Below are positions 53,155-64,000 of a DNA stretch of 64,000 nucleotides, in pieces. Source of the stretch: Aminobacter anthyllidis (GTDB lineage Bacteria > Pseudomonadota > Alphaproteobacteria > Rhizobiales > Rhizobiaceae); the NCBI RefSeq assembly GCF_018555685.1, contig NZ_JAFLWW010000003.1, positions 62,001 to 126,000 on the forward strand, given 5' to 3'. Position 1 is the stretch's first letter; each line of letters starts with the position of its first letter. The notes beneath the pieces were generated by a model. The model was not told where the DNA came from, did no database searches, and was given only the letters and a program-made list of their open reading frames with translations. Both the position numbers and the translations under genes were made by a program.

Positions 53155-53508
53155 CTATGTCGCGTGTTCGAGGATGTTGATGATGTTGCCGAACGGATCG
53201 CGGACAAAAAACCGCCTGACGCCCCAAGGCTCATCGGCAAGATCGTAGACGATCTCATGGCGCGCGGCCTTCACCCTGTCATATAGCTCATCGACATTGT
53301 CGACCTCGATCGACAGCACCGGTACCGGCGTACCCGCCCCACCCTCGCTGGCAACGCCAAGCTGCGGCGTCATTGAGCCGTCGGTGCCGAAGGTCAGGAT
53401 CCAGCCATGATCCATCAGAATGTCGAGCCCGAGCAGGTCGCCGTAAAATGCTTGTGCTGCCCTGGGGTCGGCTGCGTGGAGATTGGCCACGATGCGACGA
53501 ACGGCCAT
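53155..53508 (-). CDS. VOC (glyoxalase/dioxygenase fold) protein
   Basis: 117-residue single-domain vicinal-oxygen-chelate protein, starting at MAVRRIVANLHAAD with GAGGAG six bases upstream; the longer open frame is rejected. Typical VOC landmarks are AQAFYGDLLGLDILMDHGW and FFVRDPFGNIINILEH, with the C-terminal metal-ligand Glu-x-x-His region. The substrate is unknown. An intrinsic terminator separates it from the upstream coxM-like gene, so it is probably transcribed separately. Confidence 0.82.
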   Translation of the reverse strand: MAVRRIVANLHAADPRAAQAFYGDLLGLDILMDHGWILTFGTDGSMTPQLGVASEGGAGTPVPVLSIEVDNVDELYDRVKAARHEIVYDLADEPWGVRRFFVRDPFGNIINILEHAT

Positions 53509-53534
53509 GTAGGCTCCTCTTGTGTTTCCCACAT

Positions 53535-53558
53535 GAAAAGGGGCCCGAAAGGCCCCTT
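53535..53558 (-). terminator. Intrinsic terminator after the coxSLM-like operon
   Basis: On the minus strand a perfect eight-base stem AAGGGGCC / GGCCCCTT with loop TTTCG is followed directly by T residues, beginning 24 bases after the coxM-like stop. This is the best rho-independent terminator in the window. Confidence 0.75.
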
Positions 53559-53581
53559 CCCCTCTTGGGATCGTGGCCCTT

Positions 53582-54379
53582 TCAAGCGTTGGCGGCTGCC
53601 ACAGCGCGCTTGGCCATGACGACCACGAGATTGGCACGGTATTCGGGCGTGGCATGGATGTCGCCCATCAGGTTCTTCGACGGCACCGAAACACCGTCAA
53701 GCGCCGCCGGCTCGAACTTCTTGGTCAGTGCAGCCTCTATCTCCTTGGACCGGAACACGCCGTCGTCGCCGGCCCCGGTGACCGCCGCGCGCACGCCGTC
53801 CTTGCCCTTGGTCACGAACACGCCGGTCATGGCATAACGCGACGCCGGGTTCGGAAATTTGGCGTAGCCTGACTTGGCGGGCGCGGTGAAGGTGACGGCG
53901 GTGACGATCTCGTCGTCCTTGAGCGTGGTTTCGAACAAGCCCTTGAAGAACTTGTCAGCCGCGATCTGGCGCTTGTTGGTGACGATGGTCGCGCCCAGCG
54001 CCAGCAGCGCCGAGGGGTAGTCGGCCGCCGGGTCGTTGTTGGCGACCGAACCGCCGATGGTGCCGCGATGCCTGACCGCGGGATCACCGATGTGACCGGC
54101 GAGATGCGACAGCGCCGGGCAGACTTTCTTGAGTTTCTCGTCGTTGGCGACGTCGAAATGCGTCGTCGCCGCACCGATGGTGACATTCTTGCCCGAGACC
54201 TTGATGCCCTTGAGGTCGGCAATGTGGCTCAGGTCGACAAGATCAGACGGTGCAGCAAGCCGGGTCTTCATGGCGGGAATGAGCGTCATGCCGCCCGACA
54301 AGAACTTGGCGTCGCCGGCCTTGATCTTCTTGGCTGCGTCCGCGACCGAGGTAGCGCGGTGATAGTTGACGGAATACAT
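53582..54379 (-). CDS. CoxM-like FAD-binding subunit of a molybdenum hydroxylase
   Basis: 265-residue medium subunit. FAD motifs are AKFLSGGMTLIPAMKTRL (about 24-41) and the TIGGSVANNDPAADYPSALL segment (about 107-126). It is the third gene of the coxS-coxL-coxM-like set in transcript order, followed by a terminator. It belongs with the form-II large subunit next to it. Confidence 0.9.
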   Translation of the reverse strand: MYSVNYHRATSVADAAKKIKAGDAKFLSGGMTLIPAMKTRLAAPSDLVDLSHIADLKGIKVSGKNVTIGAATTHFDVANDEKLKKVCPALSHLAGHIGDPAVRHRGTIGGSVANNDPAADYPSALLALGATIVTNKRQIAADKFFKGLFETTLKDDEIVTAVTFTAPAKSGYAKFPNPASRYAMTGVFVTKGKDGVRAAVTGAGDDGVFRSKEIEAALTKKFEPAALDGVSVPSKNLMGDIHATPEYRANLVVVMAKRAVAAANA

Positions 54380-54410
54380 TTATCTTTCTCCCTTCGGGGA
54401 AAGAAGCGAG

Positions 54411-54486
54411 AGGGAATAGCGAATAGCGAGCAGTGCGCCTTCGCTTTCGTTTCTTCCCTATTCGCTACTCCCTATTCCCTATTCGC
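54411..54486. repeat. GAATAGC-type inverted repeat between coxL-like and coxM-like genes
   Basis: Left arm AGGGAATAGCGAATAGCGAG (54411-54430) faces a complementary right arm built of TATTCGC/TACTCCC units (about 54457-54486). Each arm is a tandem of a 7-base unit, so the transcript could fold into a long hairpin in several registers. The same family of units recurs at 56868-56976. Confidence 0.75.
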
Positions 54487-54491
54487 TTTTC

Positions 54492-56843
<2,352 letters not shown>

Positions 56844-56867
56844 CTGAGTTCCTCCCGAACTTCAAAG

Positions 56868-56976
56868 AGCGAATAGCGAATAGTGAGTAGTGAGTAGTGG
56901 ATAGCGGAGAGTGGGAAAGCAGATCAGCGATGGGACACGTCCCTACTTGCTACTCGCTATTCCCTATTCGCCCCTA
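56868..56976. repeat. GAATAGC/GAGTAGT repeat between coxS-like and coxL-like genes
   Basis: Left arm starts GAGCGAATAGCGAATAGTGA (56868) and continues with GTAGTGA units to about 56905. The complementary right arm, TACTCGCTATTCCCTATTCG and neighbours, covers about 56945-56976. It abuts the coxS-like stop. Same unit and same two-arm design as 54411-54486, hence one repeat family placed twice in one operon. Confidence 0.75.
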
Positions 56977-56978
56977 CC

Positions 56979-57479
56979 TCATGCCGCCTTCTTCGCCTTG
57001 CTCTTGGACGCCTTCGACATCGTTTTCGAAGCAGCGAGGATCGCCTTGACGATGTTGTGGTAACCTGTGCAGCGGCAGATGTTGCCTTCGAGTTCCGCGC
57101 GCACGGCTATTTCGTCGAGCCCTTCGGGATGCCTGCGGATCATATCGGTCGCGGTCATGATCATGCCCGGCGTGCAGAAGCCGCACTGCAGGCCATGGTG
57201 TTCCTTGAAGGCCGCCTGCACGGGGTGCAGGTCGGCGCCATTGGCGAGGCCTTCGATGGTGGTAATGGTCGAACCCGAGGCTTGGACCGCGAGCATCGTG
57301 CAGGACTTCATCGCCTTGCCATCGACATGGACGACGCAGGCGCCGCATTGCGACGTGTCGCAACCGACATGCGTTCCGGTCAGGCCCAGATTCTCGCGCA
57401 GGAAATGAACTAGAAGCGTGCGGTCCTCCACCGCGCCGCTGACCTTTCGGCCATTCACGACCAAAGATACCTCCGACAT
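56979..57479 (-). CDS. CoxS-like [2Fe-2S] subunit of the form-II hydroxylase
   Basis: 166-residue subunit starting at [15 protein letters not shown] (ATG 57479 with GGGAGG upstream). Both cluster motifs are present: [12 protein letters not shown] with a later Cys in KSCTM, and QCGFCTPG with GNICRCTGY. The Lys/Ala-rich tail ([12 protein letters not shown]) is somewhat longer than usual. It is the first gene of the leftward operon and divergent from the fumarylacetoacetate-hydrolase-family gene, with 272 bases between. Confidence 0.92.
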   Translation of the reverse strand: MSEVSLVVNGRKVSGAVEDRTLLVHFLRENLGLTGTHVGCDTSQCGACVVHVDGKAMKSCTMLAVQASGSTITTIEGLANGADLHPVQAAFKEHHGLQCGFCTPGMIMTATDMIRRHPEGLDEIAVRAELEGNICRCTGYHNIVKAILAASKTMSKASKSKAKKAA

Positions 57480-57751
57480 GAAACCTCCCATGTTGCCGCG
57501 ACCGGCTAGGCAGACCCGCGCCAGTCAGGTGAAACAAATCCTATCTGTGCAAATGCAGGCTGCAAGCGCCTTTTTGGATCCAGACACGCAATGCGTGCAG
57601 GCCAGTGCAGAAAAGACGCCAGATCGGAACCGCTTCGACTCTCGTCATCTTGCCGCGAGCGAGCAACAGCCGCCACCGGATCGTTGATTGCAAGTGGAAT
57701 GCGCGCGCAGATCGTGCCAAAAACCGTCATCACGTTTGCGGGAGGTACTGC

Positions 57752-58441
57752 TTGGTCAACTTCGTCATCGCTCCGCCCGAGCCAGCTTCGGTCGCCGTTT
57801 CCGGATCGTCCGAACGGTTTCCGGTACGGCGCATCTTCTGTGTCGGACGCAACTACGCGGCGCATGCCCGCGAGATGGGCAAGGATCCTGATCGCGAGCC
57901 GCCGTTCTTCTTCGGCAAGCCTGCTGATTCGGTCGTCGACAGCGGCGTGACGATCCCCTACCCGCCGCTGACCAGCGACCTGCATCACGAGATCGAGCTT
58001 GTGGTCGCCATCGCAAAGGGCGGATCGAACATCGCCGCAGCCGACGCACTCGACCACGTCTGGGGCTATGGCGTCGGCATCGACCTGACCCGCCGCGACC
58101 TGCAGGACGCCGCCAAGAAGCTCGGCCGCCCCTGGGACTGGGGCAAGGGCTTCGACCGCTCGGCGCCATGCGGGCCGCTGGTGCCGGTGTCCGACATCGG
58201 CCACCCCGACAAAGGCCGCGTCTGGCTCGCCGTCAATGGCGAAACCAGGCAGCAAGGCGACCTCTCCGAACTGATCTGGTCGATCCCCGAAGTGATCGCC
58301 ATCTGCAGCCAATCGATGGAACTGAAGGCCGGCGACCTGATCTACACCGGCACGCCGGCGGGCGTCGGCGCCGTGAAGCCCGGAGACCGCATCACTGGCG
58401 GTGTCGACGGCGTGGGCGAGATCGAGGTTTCGATCGCCTAG
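57752..58441 (+). CDS. Fumarylacetoacetate/fumarylpyruvate hydrolase family protein
   Basis: 229-residue FAH-family enzyme. The start is the TTG at 57752: a strong GGAGG lies six bases before it, and the product then begins LVNFVIAPPEP, the normal family length, whereas the open frame from 57605 has no such site. Core motifs: PVRRIFCVGRNYAAHAREMG, the metal-binding EIELV (Glu-x-Glu) and TPAGVGAVKPGD. Members cleave acylpyruvates such as fumarylpyruvate at the end of gentisate and related pathways. It stands alone and converges with the MaoC gene. Confidence 0.88.
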   Translation: MVNFVIAPPEPASVAVSGSSERFPVRRIFCVGRNYAAHAREMGKDPDREPPFFFGKPADSVVDSGVTIPYPPLTSDLHHEIELVVAIAKGGSNIAAADALDHVWGYGVGIDLTRRDLQDAAKKLGRPWDWGKGFDRSAPCGPLVPVSDIGHPDKGRVWLAVNGETRQQGDLSELIWSIPEVIAICSQSMELKAGDLIYTGTPAGVGAVKPGDRITGGVDGVGEIEVSIA

Positions 58442-58463
58442 CTGACCGGAAAATGGCGGCGGC

Positions 58464-58949
58464 TCAGGCCGTCACCTTCTTCCGCTTCTCGTAGAGCATT
58501 ACCAGCGTTTCAGCGACCAGCGCCGGCTTGTCCTCGCCTTCGATCTCGATGGTGTTTTCCGCCTTGAGCAGATATTGCCCCGGCCCCTTGTCGTCCATCG
58601 ACATCAGCACGGTACGCATGCGCACCCGTGAACCGACCTTCACCGGCGAGACGAAACGCACCTTGTCGAGCCCATAGTTGAAGGCAGCAAGCGTATTGTC
58701 GGGCACCACGCCGATTTCCTGGACCAGCGCGCCGATCAGCGACAAGGTCAGGAAGCCATGCGCAACCGTGGTGCGAAAGGGGCTGCGCCGCTTCGCCCGT
58801 TCGGGGTCGACATGGATCCACTGACGGTCGCCGGTGCAATCGGCAAAGGCGTCGATACGGCTCTGATCGATAAGCACCCAATCCGAAACGCCGAGTTCCT
58901 GCCCGATGTTTTCGCGCAATTCCTCATAGGTCTCGATTGGTTTCCGCAC
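58464..58949 (-). CDS. MaoC family dehydratase
   Basis: 161-residue hot-dog-fold protein of the MaoC/NodN-like group, probably an enoyl-CoA hydratase-type enzyme. The active-site segment is FADCTGDRQWIHVDPERA, with the Asp and His expected for hydratase 2, followed by TVAHGFLTLSLIGALV. The precise substrate is unknown. It converges with the fumarylacetoacetate-hydrolase-family gene. Confidence 0.87.
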   Translation of the reverse strand: MRKPIETYEELRENIGQELGVSDWVLIDQSRIDAFADCTGDRQWIHVDPERAKRRSPFRTTVAHGFLTLSLIGALVQEIGVVPDNTLAAFNYGLDKVRFVSPVKVGSRVRMRTVLMSMDDKGPGQYLLKAENTIEIEGEDKPALVAETLVMLYEKRKKVTA

Positions 58950-59037
58950 GCTTCCCTCTCCTGACGTCAGGTGCCAAGTGCTGCGTTGGGGACCATAAAC
59001 GAGGCGCGCTTGTCAACCTCCAAGCGCAGCGCAGAAG

Positions 59038-60546
59038 CTACTCCGCCGCTTCGCGCTCAGGGAGATCGTCCGTTCTCTCTGGGTCGCCAAGCGCGGTTTC
59101 GCAACCAAGCTCGGGGAATGCCACCGAGCGCTTGCCGTGGAAATCGGTGCGCACGACAACCAGCCCCTGTTCTTCGAAATAGGTGAGCAGCCGCCGCGCC
59201 CGGCGCGCCGAATGACTGCCATAGGCATGCGCTATGGCAGCATCGGAGGGGCAAGGCGCCCCCTTCACCGCCGCTTGGGCAACGATCAGGAACACCGCCT
59301 GCAGATCCTCCGGAAGCGCCACGGACATGCCGAGCGCCTGCTGCCAGGTGTCGCTCGATGCGGTTTCGTCGTCGATGCCCGACCGCGCAACCGCGTAGCG
59401 GCGACGGAACATCGACAGCGCCGGCGGCTCGCCCTGCATGCGCTTGATGCGGCAGCGGACCAGAAAATCCTGGTAGAGCACGGCATCGGTGCGGAACGCC
59501 GCGTCGGGATCTTCGACCATCTCGCGCACGATGGTGTCGATCAGCGCTTCGCGCTCGGCTTCGTCGAAAAGCGGGAAGATCGGCTCGGCGACCGGCGCCG
59601 AAGCCTCGGCGCGCACCTGGGAAAGCTGGGCGATGATGTCGGCCGTCGGCGTCGGCGCGGGCGGCGCCGTGCGCCGGACCGTCTGGCGCGTTTCCAGCGG
59701 CGCCGGCGCGAAAATCAGCTCGCGCGTATCGTCATTGGCATCAGGCAACGGCATCAGCTTGGGGCTGACCGAGCGCGCCGACGTCTCCACCGGGCCGATG
59801 GCGACCGGCAACGGTCGGCGCGACATCGCCGGTCCCAATGCAATGAAATTGCCACGCGCCAGATCGCGGAACATTTCCGCCTGGCGCCGCTCCATGCCGA
59901 GCAGGTCAGCGGCGCGCGCCATGTCGATGTCGAGGAAGGTGCGGCCCATCAGGAAGTTGGACGCCTCGGCGGCGACGTTCTTGGCGAGCTTGGCCAGGCG
60001 CTGGGTGGCGATGACGCCGGCCAGGCCGCGCTTGCGGCCTCGGCACATCAAATTGGTCATCGCGCCGAGCGAGATTTTCCGCGCCTCGTCGGAGACCTCG
60101 CCGGCGATGGCCGGCGCAAACAATTGCGCCTCGTCGACCACGACCAGAACCGGGTACCAGAAATCGCGCTCGGCATCGAACATGCCGTTCAGGAAGGCCG
60201 CGGCGCCGCGCATCTGCTGCTCGACGTCAAGGCCCTCGAGATTGAGCACGACCGAAACGCGATGCTGGCGGATACGGCCGGCGATGCGGGTCAGCTCGGC
60301 CTCGGTACGCTGGGCATCGACGACGACGTGCCCGAATTTGTCGGCGAGCGTGACGAAGTCGCCCTCGGGATCGATGACGCATTGCTGCACCCAGGGCGCG
60401 CTCTGTTCGAGCAGACGGCGCAGCAGATGCGACTTTCCCGAGCCCGAATTGCCTTGAACCAGCAAACGGGTCCCCAAAAGTTCTTCGAGATCAAGCTGAG
60501 CCTTCGTCCCGCCGGACGCCGCTCCCATCTCGATGCCTACCTTCAT
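59038..60546 (-). CDS. HerA-like (DUF87) ATP-binding protein
   Basis: 502-residue P-loop ATPase of the HerA/FtsK type. Walker A GNSGSGKS (32-39), Walker B VLVVVDEAQ (about 133-141), then RKRGLAGVIATQRLAKL. The C-terminal 200 residues are variable with a Pro-rich linker (about 285-305) and end in a small winged-helix-like part (ARRARRLLTYFEEQGLVVVR). Such proteins are widespread in rhizobia as single genes; unlike archaeal HerA there is no NurA nuclease beside it. Its role is unknown. Confidence 0.82.
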   Translation of the reverse strand: MKVGIEMGAASGGTKAQLDLEELLGTRLLVQGNSGSGKSHLLRRLLEQSAPWVQQCVIDPEGDFVTLADKFGHVVVDAQRTEAELTRIAGRIRQHRVSVVLNLEGLDVEQQMRGAAAFLNGMFDAERDFWYPVLVVVDEAQLFAPAIAGEVSDEARKISLGAMTNLMCRGRKRGLAGVIATQRLAKLAKNVAAEASNFLMGRTFLDIDMARAADLLGMERRQAEMFRDLARGNFIALGPAMSRRPLPVAIGPVETSARSVSPKLMPLPDANDDTRELIFAPAPLETRQTVRRTAPPAPTPTADIIAQLSQVRAEASAPVAEPIFPLFDEAEREALIDTIVREMVEDPDAAFRTDAVLYQDFLVRCRIKRMQGEPPALSMFRRRYAVARSGIDDETASSDTWQQALGMSVALPEDLQAVFLIVAQAAVKGAPCPSDAAIAHAYGSHSARRARRLLTYFEEQGLVVVRTDFHGKRSVAFPELGCETALGDPERTDDLPEREAAE

Positions 60547-60780
60547 CCTCTACCCCAGTTGAACCCTGCTGCGCCGGCCCGCGAATCCAAGTCGATTCGC
60601 GGAATGCACAATACCCGGATTCAAAGTGTTAAAGCGTCTTTGTGCGCCCAGATGGACGCGCAACGCTCCAGTGGTGATCGGCCTTCATTAGCATCCGAAG
60701 ACCGGCAATGCGCGGCCCGTCTCGCGAAACCCACAAGAGAGCTGACATCTGCCGCAACAGCAGGATTTGGTCGAGATTGG

Positions 60781-61212
60781 CTACTTCTTCTTGTCGTAGC
60801 TGTCGCGGATCTCCTGCATCGATTCACGAATGCGCTCGCGCAGGACCTCAATCGACTCCGCGCCCGATTTACGCACGATTTCAGCCGCTTCCCCGGCATT
60901 CCTCAGCGCTGCCTCAAACGATCGCTTGGCGAAATCGGCCTGCTTGCCGAGCAGTTCCTGCGGATTGCCGGGCGCTCGGATGCCTTGTGCAGCCTCGGTG
61001 ATTTCGTGCAGCGCGCTCTGGATCATTTCGCGCTGCTTAGCCACAAGCGAAGAGGCCCCCGCGGCGCTCGCCTTGACCGATTTCTCCAGCGCTTCGAGGT
61101 TCTTGCGATGATGGCTGACGATGTCGTCGACATCGACCGCGGGCATCTTCAGATCGCGGCCGAACTTCGAAAACATGTCCAGAAAGGATTCCGGTTCCGG
61201 CTTCTTCGCCAT
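60781..61212 (-). CDS. Phasin family protein
   Basis: 143-residue helical protein starting at MAKKPEPESFLDMFSKFG (ATG 61212, GGGAG upstream). It fits the phasin family of polyhydroxyalkanoate granule-coat proteins: amphipathic helices with alternating Ala and charged residues (HHRKNLEALEKSVKASAAG) and a basic end DSYDKKK. No PHA synthase gene is nearby. It may coat granules or serve as a general stress protein. Confidence 0.82.
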   Translation of the reverse strand: MAKKPEPESFLDMFSKFGRDLKMPAVDVDDIVSHHRKNLEALEKSVKASAAGASSLVAKQREMIQSALHEITEAAQGIRAPGNPQELLGKQADFAKRSFEAALRNAGEAAEIVRKSGAESIEVLRERIRESMQEIRDSYDKKK

Positions 61213-61282
61213 GACTTGCTCCCGTTTGGCTCCGAGGCGCTCCCGGAGGTCCAAGACCAGAATAGAGCAGCAACTGTCCCGG

Positions 61283-62608
61283 TCAATTCGCGAGCAACAG
61301 CAACTCAGCGGAATAAAGCGCAAGGCCTGCAAGGCCGCCGATCAGCATGCCGTTGAAACGGATATATTGCAGGTCGCGGCCGATGTTGATCTCAATCAGC
61401 CGGGTCAGCTGGCCGAGGTCCCAGCGCCTGACTTGCTCGGATATGAAGCCAGATACACCGCTCTTCTGGCTTTCGACGAAAGAGGTAAGCGCCACGACGA
61501 AACCTGCATTCATGTCGGCACGGATTTGGGGATCGCGCGCGAGGTTCTGGCCGACTTCGACGAAGAGACTGGTCAGGTGCTTCCGCGTCATTGATTGAGG
61601 CGATGCGACGTCTTGTTCGATGAAGCCGCGCATGCTTTTCCAGACATCCTGCGCCAACCCGCGCAGTTCCGGGCGGGCAAGGAAGTTGCGCTTCAACTGC
61701 TCGGCGCGCTTGGCGTAGTCAGGCGAATGACGAAGCTGGTCGATGAAGCCGTGGACGAACTGGTCGAACTCGCCGCGCAGCGGATGGTCGGGATCGCCCC
61801 TCACTTCATCAAGCAAGGTCGCTGCCGACGCAACGATCCGCTTGAGCAGATAGGCATCGGCACGAAACAGGTTGAACACCGATGGCAATTCTTCCCTGAT
61901 CTTCTCGCGAAGCACCGCCAGCGCCTGCTCGTCGCTCAGGAAATTGCCGATGATCTTGGTGAACTCGTCGAGCAGGCGCTGGTGCCGACGGTCTTCGGTG
62001 AAGGCCGACAACAGCTCCGCCGCCAGCGGTGCGACCTCGACCTTGCCGATACGATCCAGCATGCGGCGCGTCGCAAACTCGCGCAGGCCCGAGCCTTCGA
62101 TCGCCTGCAGCATCTGCGGCACCAGCCGGCCGACAAACAGCGACAGCCCCTCCGCCCTGCTGCGGTCCGAAAGCCAGTCGGCGACGAGTGCTGCGAAATC
62201 CACCTCCTTGAGCTTCTGCCGCACCGGCTCGGGCGCCAGGAAGTTGGCTTCGATGAAACGGCCGAGATTGTCGGCGATCCTGCTCTGATTGGACGGAATG
62301 ATTGCCGTGTGCGGGATCGGCAGGCCAAGCGGCCGCTTGAACAGGGCAACCACGGCATACCAGTCAGCCAAGCCGCCGATCGTCGCGGCCTCGGCGAAGG
62401 CGGCGACGAAGCCCAGCCATGGCCAGTTGCCCTGCAGCGACTTGGCGACGGCAAAGATCGCGACACAAACGACCAGCGCGCCGGTGGCCACGAACTTGGT
62501 CCGGCGCAGCGCGGCCAGTTTGGCGGCCTCGTCGGAACTCAACGCGCGCAAGGCCGTGGGCATGGCGTCGCCGTCTGCCGCAGCCATTCCGGGTCCATTC
62601 TTGCTCAT
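61283..62608 (-). CDS. DUF445 family membrane protein
   Basis: 441-residue protein of the DUF445 family starting at MSKNGPGMAAAD (ATG 62608). Two N-terminal hydrophobic segments (GALVVCVAIFAVAKSL and the GGLADWYAVVALF region) are followed by a long amphipathic helical part and a C-terminal membrane segment (GMLIGGLAGLALYSAELLLL). The motif GGLADWYAVVALFKRPLG is diagnostic. Function unknown. Confidence 0.88.
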   Translation of the reverse strand: MSKNGPGMAAADGDAMPTALRALSSDEAAKLAALRRTKFVATGALVVCVAIFAVAKSLQGNWPWLGFVAAFAEAATIGGLADWYAVVALFKRPLGLPIPHTAIIPSNQSRIADNLGRFIEANFLAPEPVRQKLKEVDFAALVADWLSDRSRAEGLSLFVGRLVPQMLQAIEGSGLREFATRRMLDRIGKVEVAPLAAELLSAFTEDRRHQRLLDEFTKIIGNFLSDEQALAVLREKIREELPSVFNLFRADAYLLKRIVASAATLLDEVRGDPDHPLRGEFDQFVHGFIDQLRHSPDYAKRAEQLKRNFLARPELRGLAQDVWKSMRGFIEQDVASPQSMTRKHLTSLFVEVGQNLARDPQIRADMNAGFVVALTSFVESQKSGVSGFISEQVRRWDLGQLTRLIEINIGRDLQYIRFNGMLIGGLAGLALYSAELLLLAN

Positions 62609-62819
62609 TTTCCACCCTCGCCTGCGGCTGCCTGGTCGACGCGACAAACATGCCTCATGCCGGTCAGATATCGAGACGGCGCAGCCGATTACAACCCTTC
62701 AGGCAAATCAGGCCTGCTCGTCTTGAAAAGCTTATGCCAGGAGCGAGCAGACCCAGACGACCGAGATCGCGGATCTGTGACGCATCCATGGGCGCTACCG
62801 CGCACCATCAAGACATGCA

Positions 62820-63386
62820 TCAGGCCGCAATGGCCTTACCGGTAGCGCGCCTGCCCAGATCGGTGGGCGCTCGCCGATCGGCATCGAGGTCTGTCTCGCC
62901 GTTGAGTTCGATGATGCCGTTGGTTTCGCCCTGCTGGAAGCTGAGCTTGGCATTGAAACGTCGGGCCAGGGCCTTCATGGCGCTGTTGTTGGAATGGGTT
63001 GTCACCTGCAGCCGGAGGTAACCGAGCCCCCTCGCCTGCGCCACGAGCCGCTGGAACAGACGCCCGCCGATACCCCGGTGCTGGATCTCGCGCTCGACGC
63101 TGAAAGCGATTTCGGCTGTCGGCTCGCTCGCTTCGGCGCGTTCGTGCAGTTCGGCGGCGGCAAGCACCTTGTCGCCCTCGACGTAGCCGATGACGGTTGC
63201 ACCTTCGTGGAAGCTGCGTTCGGCATAGGCTTGGAGAAAGCCGTCATGCGTGAGGCCGTTGAAGCGGTCGCGCCGGCTCTGATCGTCAAGTCGCAGGAGA
63301 TGTTCGGCAAAGCGAGGCAGATCGGACGGCCTCAACTGACGGATCACGCCCGTCAATGGCCTTTGTGTACGTATGATCTGTTCCAT
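62820..63386 (-). CDS. GNAT family N-acetyltransferase
   Basis: 188-residue acetyltransferase starting at MEQIIRTQRPLTG (ATG 63386, AGAGGA upstream); the longer frame to 63527 is rejected. The acetyl-CoA-binding motif A is seen as VEREIQHRGIGGRLFQRLV (the Q-x-x-G-x-G/A type), with a following helix. The acceptor is unknown. It is divergent from rirA, sharing the 233-base region that holds a dyad. Confidence 0.85.
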   Translation of the reverse strand: MEQIIRTQRPLTGVIRQLRPSDLPRFAEHLLRLDDQSRRDRFNGLTHDGFLQAYAERSFHEGATVIGYVEGDKVLAAAELHERAEASEPTAEIAFSVEREIQHRGIGGRLFQRLVAQARGLGYLRLQVTTHSNNSAMKALARRFNAKLSFQQGETNGIIELNGETDLDADRRAPTDLGRRATGKAIAA

Positions 63387-63508
63387 GTCGCAGTCCTCTT
63401 GGGTTCCTCCCCAGAGTCTCCGACTCCCGACGCAGCACATATTGTGCAACGCAGCATCAAAATCAACCGTTTGACCTTTACGTAAACGCAAGGCTGCTAT
63501 GCGCCAAA

Positions 63509-63529
63509 ATATGACTGATGATGTCATAT
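63509..63529. promoter_or_regulatory. Inverted repeat in the GNAT-rirA divergent promoter region
   Basis: ATATGAC / GTCATAT, perfect seven-base arms with a seven-base spacer, 91-111 bases before the rirA start. It could be an operator for rirA autoregulation or for another iron regulator; the site does not match a box I can name with certainty. Confidence 0.5.
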
Positions 63530-63619
63530 ATTTTTCGAAACCCTGTCTGGAATTGTTCTAAGGTATGGGCCATATTAAGAAGCACTCGCGGACTCACAAC
63601 GCAGAGCAAGGAAATCGCA

Positions 63620-64000
63620 ATGCGCCTCACACGCCAGACCAACTACGCCATGCGCATCCTGATGTATTGCGCGGCCAATGACGGACGGCTGAGCCGCGTC
63701 CCTGAAATTGCCGCCGCCTACACGGTGTCGGAACTGTTCCTGTTCAAGATCCTGCAGCCGCTGGTCGAAGCCAAGCTGGTCGAGACGGTGCGTGGACGCA
63801 ATGGCGGCGTACGCCTTGCCAAGCCGGCTGACCAGATTTCGCTGTTCGACGTGGTGCGCGTCACCGAAGAGAGCTTCGCCATGGCCGAATGCTTTGAAAA
63901 CGACGCAGCTGAATGCCCGCTGGTCGATAGCTGCGGCCTGAACTCTGCGCTGCGTGAAGCGCTGAACGCGTTCTTTGAAGTGCTCGGACGTTACTCGATC
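63620..64000 (+). CDS. rirA: Iron-responsive transcriptional regulator RirA (Rrf2 family), 3' end outside window
   Basis: Rhizobial iron regulator that represses iron-uptake genes under iron sufficiency, using an Fe-S cluster. 127 codons are visible before the window ends, out of about 150-160. The start MRLTRQTNYAMRILMYCAAN is characteristic, with AAGGA before the ATG. The helix-turn-helix region and the GRNGGVRLAKPADQISL wing are intact. The three cluster cysteines are Cys91, Cys99 and Cys105 (ECF..ECPLVDSC). Nearby iron relics are the heme-oxygenase and sigma fragments at 50.9-51.7 kb. Confidence 0.95.
   Translation, partial: MRLTRQTNYAMRILMYCAANDGRLSRVPEIAAAYTVSELFLFKILQPLVEAKLVETVRGRNGGVRLAKPADQISLFDVVRVTEESFAMAECFENDAAECPLVDSCGLNSALREALNAFFEVLGRYSI

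Noticed and set aside
59137-61356. 739-codon open frame on the plus strand
   Set aside because: It lies antisense to the HerA-like ATPase and the phasin gene; composition is Arg/His/Gly-rich as expected for a shadow frame and it shows no domain.

Overview
The window looks like chromosomal DNA of an alphaproteobacterium of the order Hyphomicrobiales, most likely a Mesorhizobium-type member of the Phyllobacteriaceae. The evidence is the G+C-rich coding style, a RirA iron regulator, DUF1488, DUF930, DUF2160 and phasin genes, and a rhizobial type of trb cluster. No rRNA, tRNA, CRISPR array or intact insertion sequence was found.

Layout. (1) 1-7627 is the distal half of a conjugative type IV secretion operon (trbE-J-K-L-F-G-I plus DUF2274), cut by the left edge. 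(2) 7628-14070 is accessory DNA. It holds an IetA/IetS ATPase-protease pair (a known defence and plasmid-incompatibility module), a protein made of two copies of one domain, and about 2 kb of decayed non-coding DNA. This is probably the end of an integrated element. (3) 14071-22627 is a carbohydrate or polyol ABC importer with a DUF2160 protein and a fused DhaK-DhaL kinase. A divergent LacI regulator sits next to two palindromic operators. (4) 22628-25097 holds a DUF1488 gene pair, an A+T-rich non-coding island and rsgA.

(5) 25495-46944 is the most interesting part. A cytosine-deaminase-like amidohydrolase precedes a BMP-type nucleoside/heterocycle ABC importer with two tandem binding proteins. 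Facing it is a leftward set: nucleobase permease, three-subunit molybdenum hydroxylase, COG0523 metallochaperone, two related amidohydrolases, a UbiD decarboxylase with its UbiX flavin prenyltransferase, XdhC and a degenerate Nudix protein. Two related LysR regulators bracket the block. The parts suggest uptake, hydroxylation, prFMN-dependent decarboxylation and hydrolytic opening of an N-heterocyclic acid. I know of no described pathway with this exact gene set, and the substrate cannot be read from the sequence.

(6) 47070-51731 has a DUF930 protein, a DapA-family lyase with a TetR regulator and a palindromic operator, a YbaN-type membrane protein, and the decayed remains of a heme oxygenase and an ECF sigma factor. 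(7) 51893-58949 has an FMN-dependent 2-hydroxy-acid dehydrogenase, a VOC protein, a form-II CoxSLM-like molybdenum hydroxylase whose gaps carry GAATAGC-type repeats, a fumarylacetoacetate-hydrolase-family enzyme and a MaoC protein. (8) 59038-64000 has a HerA-like ATPase, a phasin, DUF445 and GNAT proteins, and the start of rirA, cut by the right edge.

Many start codons were moved inward from the longest open frame to an ATG (once a TTG) with a good Shine-Dalgarno sequence.
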